From Armatimonadaceae bacterium (lineage in GTDB: Bacteria; Armatimonadota; Armatimonadia; Armatimonadales; Armatimonadaceae), in NCBI GenBank assembly GCA_030446525.1, contig JAUJNC010000141.1, positions 1-12,896 of the forward strand: DNA of 12,896 nt, written 5' to 3'. The notes below the pieces were generated by a model that saw only the letters and a list, made by a program, of their open reading frames with translations, was not told where the DNA came from and searched no databases. The stretch's first letter is position 1; each line of letters starts with the position of its first letter. Positions 1-6,859 of the stretch are shown piece by piece. Position numbers and translations under genes: made by a program.

Positions 1-194
1 AGCCATGCCGCCACCTCATAGTCGGGCGTGATGAACGCCGGGACGTCGTCGGGCAAGTACAGCGGATAGCCGTGGACTTGGTGCACCTCCAGCAGCAGGT
101 CGAGGCACTGCGCCTGGTCGCTTGTGGCCTTCTCCCGTACGAGCACCCGCCAGACGCTAGTGGCGGCTCCGACGCAGCGGTCACACGGGACCAT
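1..194 (-). CDS. GNAT-family N-acetyltransferase, N-terminal part (runs off left edge)
   Basis: Reading the minus strand from an ATG at 194 gives about 64 residues, open to the window edge. An in-frame TAA lies just upstream, at 207-209, which limits the start. After about 16 unremarkable residues comes a stretch including CLDLLLEVHQVHGYPLY, then LPDDVPAFITPDYEVAAW. The pattern of EVH, HGYP, a P-D pair and AAW is what I know from the first helices of many GNAT acetyltransferases of actinobacteria and relatives. The acetyl-CoA binding motif would lie outside the window. No clear Shine-Dalgarno sequence precedes the ATG. The substrate is unknown. The family call rests on pattern memory only and is moderate. 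Confidence 0.5.
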   Translation of the reverse strand, partial: MVPCDRCVGAATSVWRVLVREKATSDQAQCLDLLLEVHQVHGYPLYLPDDVPAFITPDYEVAAW

Positions 195-238
195 CGGGAA
201 CGGCTCTTAGCCTCTGGCACCCTGTGCAACTACCAGCT

Positions 239-415
239 CTACTCAGCGCCGTTAGCGTCAGGGAGATCCAGCAGCATCGTCACCGCGTCACCGTTGCTTC
301 CGACCACGATGAAGCCTTCGTTGCGGTACAGGGCGATGGCGTAGTTCTCCGGCTCGACGCTGAGACTCAGTCCAGTCAGCCCCGCCTCCCGCGCCAGGCT
401 GACGAGGCCGCGTAA
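239..415 (-). pseudogene. Orphan C-terminal piece of a GNAT acetyltransferase
   Basis: The minus strand between about 415 and the TAG at 239-241 encodes CLRGLVSLAREAGLTGLSLS, then VEPENYAIALYRNEGF and a short tail. This is the classic GNAT C-terminal half: the helix after the acetyl-CoA loop, the strand, and the N-x-x-A-x-x-L-Y-x-x-x-G-F motif. The preceding acetyl-CoA loop (R/Q-x-x-G-x-G/A) and the N-terminal half are not found in any frame upstream, where the sequence becomes unrecognisable by about 420-490. It therefore looks like a 5'-truncated remnant. It lies 44 nt upstream of the second GNAT start, on the same strand, so the locus may once have held tandem GNAT genes. Confidence 0.5.
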
Positions 416-492
416 ACACGAGCACGAGGGTATCGCCGGATGCCGTAGTGACCACCGAAGGCGCGGAACGGCTCTTCCTCGTGCCGTAGTAG
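416..492. other. Breakpoint-like spacer between truncated GNAT and YHS-thioredoxin genes
   Basis: Nothing recognisable is seen on either strand. The GNAT similarity on the minus strand ends at about 415 and the YHS-like reading frame on the plus strand starts after a stop at 490-492, so both divergent genes lose their 5' ends here. The minus frame through this stretch (EEEPFRAFGGHYGIRRY) is open but I do not recognise it. Confidence 0.35.
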
Positions 493-1083
493 GCCGCCTA
501 TGACGCGAGCAAGCGGTGTCGGATCTGCTCGACCGCCTGCGCCGTCAGACCGCCACTCGTGAAGAAACCCGCGGCGGGCGTGCGGTACAAGGGCAAGACC
601 TATTACTTCTGCAACAAGAGCGAGGTGGGGGCGTTCCTCAAGGACCCCGAGGGCTTCCTGCCGCCCGTGCTGCCGCGCCCCACGCCCGCGACCGCACTGA
701 AGACGATGACGGGCGCCCCTGCGACGCTTGCCGCCCTGAAGGGCAAGGTCGTCCTGGTGGATTTCTGGGCCACGTGGTGCGCCCCCTGCGTCCAGGCGAT
801 GCCCGACCTGCAGAAGCTGCACGACAAGTACGGCGGCAGAGGGTTTTCCGTGGTGGGCGTGTCCATCGACGAGAACGGCGCCAGGGCTGTCGAGCCGTTC
901 CTCGCCAAGCGCAAGTTCACCTACCCCATCCTGCTGGACCAGGACGGCAGCTGGGAGAAGTGGGGCGTCAAGGCGATCCCCGCCATGTTCCTCGTGGACA
1001 AGAACGGGCAGATCGTGCGCCAGTGGACGGGCAAGGCGGACAAAAAGGAAGTGGAGAAGGCTGTCGCCGAACTCCTGGGCTAA
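493..1083 (+). CDS. YHS domain plus TlpA/ResA-like thioredoxin protein
   Basis: From a GTG at 559 the frame encodes 174 residues. Residues 8-40 form a YHS-like region (VRYKGKTYYFCNKSEV, then DPEGFLPPVLPRP). Residues 60-174 form a thioredoxin fold of the TlpA/AhpC-TSA type: VVLVDFWATWCAPC with the redox pair C74-x-x-C77, MPDL after it, and the cis-proline at P141 in KAIPAMFLVD. Such proteins usually reduce exported thiols or serve cytochrome and metal-site maturation. Here neither signal peptide nor membrane anchor is visible. Codons before the GTG, from 493 (after the in-frame TAG at 490-492), still look like the same protein: they include C-R-I-C, which resembles the cysteine pair at the start of YHS domains. 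No ATG, GTG or TTG lies between 493 and 559, so the gene is probably 5'-truncated or frameshifted near 490. It converges on the 1105-1689 gene with a 21-nt gap. Confidence 0.8.
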   Translation, partial: AAYDASKRCRICSTACAVRPPLVKKPAAGVRYKGKTYYFCNKSEVGAFLKDPEGFLPPVLPRPTPATALKTMTGAPATLAALKGKVVLVDFWATWCAPCVQAMPDLQKLHDKYGGRGFSVVGVSIDENGARAVEPFLAKRKFTYPILLDQDGSWEKWGVKAIPAMFLVDKNGQIVRQWTGKADKKEVEKAVAELLG

Positions 1084-1104
1084 AGTCGTGACTTTCCCTG
1101 GGCG

Positions 1105-1689
1105 TTATTTCACCTCTCCTATCGGGGTACCGTAGGGTATCAGGACCGGAGCGGAGCGGACGGTCTCGATGTGCGTGATGCGCCACTGACCGTCGCTGCG
1201 GCGTAGAAAGAAGAACTGCGCCTCGTTGCGATCGCTGTAGGTAAACTGGACAGGGAGCCGTATCTCACCCGGGCCGACCTCTTCCTTACGGGTCAGGTCT
1301 GCCGCCAGGCCTTTGATCGGCCGTGTGAGCTGCGCCAGGTAATCGCGCAGGTACCCGTCCCCCTTCTGGGCGCGCAGGCGGATCAACTGTGCCCGGAGCG
1401 GGTCCGCGAACTGCGCCATGTAGTCCTCCAGCTTCCCGCTGCGGGCCGCTTCGTATGCGTCTTCCACGGGCCGGGACAACGCCACGCTTTCCTCGGGCGC
1501 GGACAGCCCCGCGTTCGCGGTAGCAGGGTCGGACGGCGGCGCCCCCTCACGGCGCGGCGAAAGGATGGCGCTCATCAGCGCGGCCACGGCGACGGCGGCC
1601 ACGAGGAGCAGCTGCGGCGGGGCCTTACGGACGATCTGGCCCAGGCGCGGTTTCGGAGGGGGCGCTGTCGGAGGGGCTGCTGGGCGCAT
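1105..1689 (-). CDS. Membrane-anchored NTF2-like small protein
   Basis: The gene encodes 194 residues. It has a proline-rich N-terminus (1-26), one hydrophobic segment at about 27-43 (LLLVAAVAVAALMSAIL), a polar Pro/Ala-rich linker, then a soluble domain from about residue 75. That domain runs VEDAYEAARSGKLEDYMAQF, a helical middle, then strands FTYSDRNEAQFFFLRRSDGQ and WRITHIE. Helix followed by strands ending in W-x-I-x-x-I-E is the pattern of NTF2-like/DUF4878-type domains, which bind ligands or stabilise complexes. I cannot name a function. Its start overlaps the end of the hflK-like gene by 65 nt in another frame, so it is translationally coupled as the last gene of the operon. The SPFH neighbours suggest it is an accessory subunit on the same membrane face. 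Alternative: an uncharacterised envelope protein. Confidence 0.7.
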   Translation of the reverse strand: MRPAAPPTAPPPKPRLGQIVRKAPPQLLLVAAVAVAALMSAILSPRREGAPPSDPATANAGLSAPEESVALSRPVEDAYEAARSGKLEDYMAQFADPLRAQLIRLRAQKGDGYLRDYLAQLTRPIKGLAADLTRKEEVGPGEIRLPVQFTYSDRNEAQFFFLRRSDGQWRITHIETVRSAPVLIPYGTPIGEVK

Positions 1690-2623
1690 CGGTACGGGTG
1701 GCTCCGGCGCTCGCGGGCGGGCGCGGCAAAAGGTTCAGATCGACAGGGTTGCGGCCCCCTTTACGATCCACGCTGACGATCTTGAGGCGCGGCAGGATCT
1801 CCTCCACCGTTTCCAGATAAAGCCGCGCGCTCGTCACATCGGGCCCAAGCTGATACGCCTGGTACGCCTCCTTGAACCGCTCGGCGTCGCCGGAAGCCTG
1901 GCGGGTCTTCTGGTCACGATAGGCCAGCGCCTCTTCCCGCCACTTCGCCGCCTCGCCCTGGGCGCCGGGAAGCAGGGCGTTCGCGTAGCTTTCCGCCTCC
2001 TTGATGATGCGGTCACGGTCCTCGCGGGCGCTGGCGACCTCGCGGAAGGCATCCGCCACCTTGAGCGGCGGGGTAACGGTCTGGATATTCACGGCGCTTA
2101 TCGCCACGCCGAGGCCATAACCGTCCACGCCTTCCTGCGTGCGGCGGCGCAGCTCCTCCTGGACCTGGAGCTTACCCGTCGTCAGCAGAACGTCGACCGG
2201 GCGCGCCGCGATGGTCGCGGCCACAGCCGCCTCCGCCGCCTGCCGCATCGTCTGGGTAACGTCGGCCGCGGCGAAAAGGTAGGCGCGGGGGTCCCGGATC
2301 GTGTACTGGACGAGCAGCTCGATATTGACGAGGTTCTGGTCCCCCGTGAAGTACTCGCGCTTGCTGAGGTCGGAAGGGCGCCCGAGCGCCTGGTCGGGGA
2401 ACTCGAACCCGACGTTCAGCCGCTTCTGCTCCCGCACCTTCAGCCGGTCTACCCGGTCGATGCCCCACGGCAGCCCGAGGTGCAGGCCCGGTCCCACGCG
2501 GTCCCCGACGACGCCGCCGAACCGGCGAACGACGGCCTGCTCGTCCACGCGGACCATGTAGAAGCCCGTCAGCAGCCACAGGGCGAAAGCCCCGCCCAGC
2601 AGGCGACGCGGCGGCAGGCTCAT
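1625..2623 (-). CDS. hflK: HflK-like SPFH/Band 7 membrane protein
   Basis: The gene encodes 332 residues. One N-terminal membrane helix lies at about residues 7-24, followed directly by the SPFH domain (VDEQAVVRRFGGVVGDRVGP, GLHLGLPW). HflK signatures follow: YFTGDQNLVNIELLVQYTI, the DP-x-x-YLF segment, PPLKVADAFREVASAREDRD, a charged helical stretch (KEAESYANALLPGAQGEA), then ARLYLETVEEILPRLK. HflK with HflC forms a large membrane cage that in E. coli surrounds the FtsH protease. No ftsH gene is seen here, and the neighbour is a metal ATPase. The start ATG overlaps the hflC stop as ATGA (2620-2623). The C-terminus is low-complexity, rich in Pro, Ser and Ala. The HflK-versus-HflC assignment rests on the YLET and DQN-type motifs and is good; the partner complex is inferred. 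Confidence 0.85.
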   Translation of the reverse strand: MSLPPRRLLGGAFALWLLTGFYMVRVDEQAVVRRFGGVVGDRVGPGLHLGLPWGIDRVDRLKVREQKRLNVGFEFPDQALGRPSDLSKREYFTGDQNLVNIELLVQYTIRDPRAYLFAAADVTQTMRQAAEAAVAATIAARPVDVLLTTGKLQVQEELRRRTQEGVDGYGLGVAISAVNIQTVTPPLKVADAFREVASAREDRDRIIKEAESYANALLPGAQGEAAKWREEALAYRDQKTRQASGDAERFKEAYQAYQLGPDVTSARLYLETVEEILPRLKIVSVDRKGGRNPVDLNLLPRPPASAGATRTDAPSSPSDSAPSETAPGPDRP

Positions 2624-3510
2624 GGCGACTTCGCTTCCGTGCGGCCCTCCGTCAGCAGGCGCATCAGCTCGGAGTCGGAAGACAGGACGACCGTCGTCTT
2701 GTCGTTCAGGAACTTCTTGTAGGCCTCCAGGGTGCGCGTCATTTTATAGAACTCGGGGTCGCGGCTGTAGGCGGCGGCGTAGATCCGCATGGATTTGCCG
2801 TCGCCCTCGCCCTTGATCTTTTCGGCCTGCTCGTAGGCGCGGGCCAGGATCTCCGTCTTTTTGCGGTCGGCCTCCGCCCGGATACGCGTCGCCTCCTGGG
2901 TGCCCTGGGCGCGGTACTGGCGCGCGATCCGCTCGCGCTCGGCCCGCATGCGGGCGAACACGCTTTCCTTGTTTTCCTCGGGCAGATTGATGCGGCGCAG
3001 GCGCACATCCGCGACCTCGATTCCGTACTGGTCCCACGCCGCCCGGGCGCACCGGGCCGTGACATCCGCCATGACCTCGCCGGCCTTAACGGCCTCGGCG
3101 TCCGTGGAGACGAGGTTCGCCAGGTCGTGGTTGCCGAGCGCGATGGACAGCTCGGATTTGACCACATCCTGGAGCCGGCTTTCGGCCCCGGCGCGGTCGA
3201 CGACGGCCTGAAGGAAGCGCTGCGGGTCGCCCACGCGCCACATCACGAAGCTGTCGACCACCAGGTTCTTTTTGTCGCGCGTGAGCAGTTCCGACGGGAT
3301 GGGGTTAAAGGATTGCAGGCGTTTATCCAGCCGTATACGGCTCTGCCAGGGCCATTTGACGTGCAGCCCCGCGCCCCTGACCACCCGCACGGGCCGCCCG
3401 AACTGGGTGATAACCGCCAGATCACCTTCGCCCACCGTATAGAACACGGTCCAGACGGCGATGAGGGCCAGCGCCCCCGCCGCCCACCTCCAACCAGAGC
3501 GGATGTTCAA
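2620..3510 (-). CDS. hflC: HflC-like SPFH/Band 7 membrane protein
   Basis: The gene encodes 296 residues, close to the usual HflC length. A membrane helix at about 8-25 precedes the SPFH core (EGDLAVITQFGRPVRVVRGA, GLHVKWPW). HflC hallmarks are RLQSFNPIPSELLTRDKKNL, the VDSFVMWRV strand, a long charged coiled-coil region with RMRAERERIARQYRAQG, and the C-terminal block GEGDGKSMRIYAAAYSRDPE followed by FYKMTRTLEAYKKFL and a VVLSSDSELMRLL end. The start codon is TTG at 3508-3510. It is chosen because GGAGGAGG lies just upstream, inside the end of the preceding gene, with only 1 nt between that gene's TAA and the TTG. It presumably assembles with one or both HflK-like products of the operon. Confidence 0.9.
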   Translation of the reverse strand: MNIRSGWRWAAGALALIAVWTVFYTVGEGDLAVITQFGRPVRVVRGAGLHVKWPWQSRIRLDKRLQSFNPIPSELLTRDKKNLVVDSFVMWRVGDPQRFLQAVVDRAGAESRLQDVVKSELSIALGNHDLANLVSTDAEAVKAGEVMADVTARCARAAWDQYGIEVADVRLRRINLPEENKESVFARMRAERERIARQYRAQGTQEATRIRAEADRKKTEILARAYEQAEKIKGEGDGKSMRIYAAAYSRDPEFYKMTRTLEAYKKFLNDKTTVVLSSDSELMRLLTEGRTEAKSP

Positions 3511-3511
3511 T

Positions 3512-4624
3512 TTATGGTTCCTCCTCCATCGGCGGGGGCTCCCGGGTACCTTCCGGTTGTGGCGTTGCCGGTCGCCCGTCGGCTCCGGGCAGGCCGGGAA
3601 GCCCGAAGAGCGGTCCGTCGGAGAGCCACATCTGGCGCCGGCCGCCGCCTTCGGGGTCCATGATGAATTTGCCGGGCGCGGCGAGCGCCTGCTCGACGGT
3701 TTCCAGGTAGAGGCGGTCCGCGTTTACCGCGGGGCCGAGCCGGTAGCCGCCGGTCATCTGGAGGAAGCGGTCCGCGTCGCCGTTTGCGCGGCGGATACGG
3801 TCGAACGTATAGCCGCCCGCACGGGCCACGTTCTGCGCCGCCTCCCCGTGGGCGAGCGGGATGGTCTCATTGCGGTACGCTTCGGCCTGATTGATCGCCG
3901 TCGCCTTCTCCTCCTCCGCCCTGGAAACGTCGCGGTAAGCGGCGACGACCTCCTGCGGGGGATGGACCTCCTGAAGGCGCGCCCCCAGGACGGTCAGACC
4001 CGTCTCAAACCGGTCGCAGGCGGCCTGCGTCTCGCGCGCGATCCGGGCCTCCAGCGCCCCCCGGCCCGTCGTGATCAGGGTCTGGAGCGGAGTTTGCTCG
4101 GCGGCCCGGCGAAGGGCGGTCTCCCCCGCCTCCCTGAGCGTTCGCTCCGCGCCCGTGATGCGGAACAGGAACCGCGCCGGGTCGCTGACACGGTACTGGA
4201 GGGTCAGGTTCGCGTCCACCAGGTATTCGTCGCCGGTCAGCAGAAGCGACTCTTCGGCCACGCGCCGGAAGCGTCCGTCGTGCCGGGTGCTCCATTCGGT
4301 CGGGGCGGCATCGGTGGCGAGAGTTTGGGCAGGTCGGCCCGTCGGCAGCCAGCGCCGGGAGGAGGCGGGGCCCGTGGTCCGAAAACCTATCTCCGCCCTG
4401 CGCACCCCCGCGACATCGACAACGGTCACGCCCTCGACGGGCCAGGGCACGTGGTAGTGCAGACCGGGAGCCATGTTCGCAGTGAGGAGCCGCCCGAACC
4501 GCTGGACGACCCCCACCGGACCCGCCGGAACGGCGTAGAACCCCGACAGCAGCCAGAGGCCCGGCGCGGCGAGGAGGGCCACGCGGCCTAGCCGCCGCCG
4601 ATGGCGGCGGAGGGTGGACGCCAT
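3512..4624 (-). other. HflK-like SPFH module at the C-terminus of the ATPase fusion (possible separate start at 4624)
   Basis: This part, 370 residues if started at the internal ATG 4622-4624, is a complete SPFH protein by itself. It has a basic start (TLRRHRRRLGR), a membrane helix (VALLAAPGLWLLSGFYAV), then PAGPVGVVQRFGRLL and GLHYHVPWP. HflK signatures are LLTGDEYLVDANLTLQYRV, VHPPQEVVAAYRDVSRAEEE, GEAAQNVARA and DRLYLETVEQAL. It parallels the 332-residue HflK-like protein downstream, which starts at the equivalent place. No Shine-Dalgarno sequence precedes ATG 4624 (the upstream bases are C-rich), and the upstream frame is open, so a continuous fusion is more likely. A separate gene remains possible. 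Its C-terminal tail is rich in Gly and Pro and ends in acidic residues. Confidence 0.75.
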
Positions 4625-6855
4625 GCTCGCGGGCAGGGGGGCGGCGAACTGGATCGCCCGGCGGGTCACGGGGGACTGCCCGAACCGGCGGGAAAGCCAG
4701 CCGGTCTCTTCCCGGAAGTCGCGGCGCTCGGGCGCGTAACCGGGCTTCCAGGCAGGCCCGCCGCCCAGCAGCCGCAGCGAACTGGTGACGACGAGGAGCG
4801 AGGCGATCTGGTGCTCGACGGCCGCGAGGACGGGCGACAGGTCACGGGCCGCGCTGCCGAACACGGCCGGCCAGAGGTCCTGGAGGCGGTACCCGATCCA
4901 GGCCAGAAAGCCGCTCATGCTGGCAAGAACGCTCAGACCGTTCAGGCCCAGGGCGAACCAGAGGATGTTGCGGCGGATCGTGCGCAGCGCCCGGCGGCTG
5001 ATGAGGACGGCCTCCGGCAGGCGAGACAGGTCGTCGGCCACGAGGACGAGGTCGGCGGCCTCGACGGCGATAGCCGCCCCGCCCCGTCCCATCGCGATGC
5101 CGACGTCGGCGAAGGCGAGCGAGGGCGCGTCGTTGATGCCGTCGCCGACCATGGCCACCCGGTAGCCCTCCGCCTGGAGGTCGCGCAGGCACGCCGCCTT
5201 ATCGGCCGGGAACAGTCCGGCCCGGAACTCGTCGATCCCGACGCGCCGGGCCACCGTCTCGGCGGAAGGCGCGGCGTCACCAGTCAGCATCAGGACGCGC
5301 TTGACGCCCAGCGCCTTCAGACCCGCGACGACGGCGGCGGCCTCCGGGCGGACGCGGTCCTCGATGGCGAGCAGTCCTGGCCGCCGCCTCCGGGCGACGA
5401 ACACCGCGGTCTGCCCGCGCGCCTCGATTGACCGCGCGGAACTTCCAGATCCGGCGTCACGCTCACGCCGCCCTCGGCCAGTTGGTGCCGGTTGCCCACC
5501 AGGTGGCGAGGGGCGCCCGTCCGGGCCAGACCCGTTTCCCGCACGGTGCCACGCCACCATCCCCAGGCCGGGCCGAACTCGCCCGTTCCAGAACGGGAGG
5601 GGCGCCGTGCACGTCGCGGCCGCGCCGTTCCCCGGCCCGGCGCGCCGTTCCCGGCGGCGCGCCTCCCCGTGATGCGCCGCCAGGACGGCCGTGGCGATGG
5701 GGTGGGCGGAACCCTTGCTCTGACCGCCGCGGCGGGGCGCAGGACGTCCTCGCGCGAGTGCCCATCCAGAACCGGTCGCCTCGGCCACTTCGGGACGGCC
5801 ACCGTCGGCGTGCCGGTCTTGTCGAAGACCACGCAATCGACGTGCCCGGCGTTTCGAGGTGGACGCCGCCGCGGGTGAGGATCCCGCGCCGCGCCACGCA
5901 GCGCCGATGGCGCGCGATGCCCGTCGGGGTCGCGAGGATCAGGGCGCAGGGACAGGCGATGATCAGGGCCGCCGCCATCCGCGTCAGCGCGACCTCGAGC
6001 GGGGATCGCAGAGAGTGTACCTGGAGACGAACGTCCAGCGCGCCGAGCGCGAGCACGGTCGGGACGAAGTAGACCGCCCAGCGGTCGGCCGGGCGCTGGA
6101 CAGGCGCTGCGGGCCTCGGCGCATCCTCTGCAGCCGGACGATCTGCGCCAGCGTCGTGCCCTCGCCGACCGCCTCGGCCTCCACTTCTGGGAGACCGAGG
6201 GGTGTTGATCGTGCCGGTGTAGACGGTATCGCCCGCGGTCTTCGTCGCGGGCAGCGACTCGCCGGTCAGCGCGGCCTGGGTCGGCGGACTGCCCCTGCGC
6301 ACGGTCCGTCGACGGGGATGCGCTCGCCCGGACGGATGACGACGCGGTCGCCCGGTGCCGGGTTGCTCGACCGGCAGGGTGATTTCGCGGCCGTCGCGGA
6401 CAACGGTCGCCTCGCGGGGCGCGAGCTTGAGCAGGGCAGCGATCGCGCCCCGCGTCTTGCCGACGACATAGCCTTCCAGGGCGGTCCGATCAGCATGATC
6501 AGGACCACCTCGGCGGCGACCGCGTGCTCGCTGATCGCCGGGGCAGCCGGGGCGGCTTCGATCGTGACGGCCAGGTCGCCGCCGATCTTGCCGCGCAACA
6601 GCCGGGAAAGGCTGTCCCAGAAGATGCCGTAGCCGCCGACGAGGGTGACGACGAGCGCGGTGTCGATGCCGAATATCTGCGTGAAGGCCCCGGTGACGTT
6701 GAGGAGGAGCATCCCGGCGACGAAGGCGATCAGGGCCAGGTCGGTCAGGAAACGCCGCCCTCCTCCTCGTCATCCTCTTCCGGCTCCGTCTCGTCCGGGG
6801 GCGCCGGCCCCTGGTTGGGTTCCGCCGCGCGGCGGAGTTCTTCGCTTTCGATCAT
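3512..6855 (-). CDS. P1B-type metal ATPase fused in frame to a C-terminal HflK-like SPFH domain (frameshifted in the 5' half)
   Basis: The start is ATG at 6853-6855, 4 nt after the DUF3604 stop. The N-terminus has no HMA domain; it is acidic (DETEPEEDDEEEGG), then membrane helices. Reading across frameshifts, all P-type ATPase landmarks appear in order: VVLIMLIG, PGDRVVIRPGERIPVDG, TGES (6255-6266), CPC in the metal-path helix (5946-5954), DKTGT (5809-5823), an SAHP element, TGD and GDGINDAP (about 5123-5150). CPC and the HP element place it in the P1B heavy-metal family. The last helices end HQIASLLVVTSSLRLLG. The frame then runs without a stop through a linker of about 50 residues into an SPFH domain ending at 3512. 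About 1,115 codons in total. From about 5,400 down to 3,512 the frame is clean, so the junction does not depend on the frameshifts. The substrate metal is not resolved. Confidence 0.75.
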
Positions 6856-6859
6856 AGTG

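Noticed and set aside
376..822. Minus-strand open frame across the YHS-thioredoxin gene
   Set aside because: Arg/Gly-rich composition typical of a shadow frame opposite a real gene; no family resemblance. Its last part crosses the spacer at 416-492 and is noted there.
1082..1095. Small inverted repeat AAAGTC-GT-GACTTT between the convergent thioredoxin and NTF2-like genes as a terminator
   Set aside because: Only a 6-bp AT-rich stem with a 2-nt loop and no T-run; too weak to call although the position is right.
1565..5431. Long plus-strand open frames opposite the SPFH and ATPase genes
   Set aside because: Long antisense frames are expected in high-GC DNA; none shows a family motif or plausible ribosome site.
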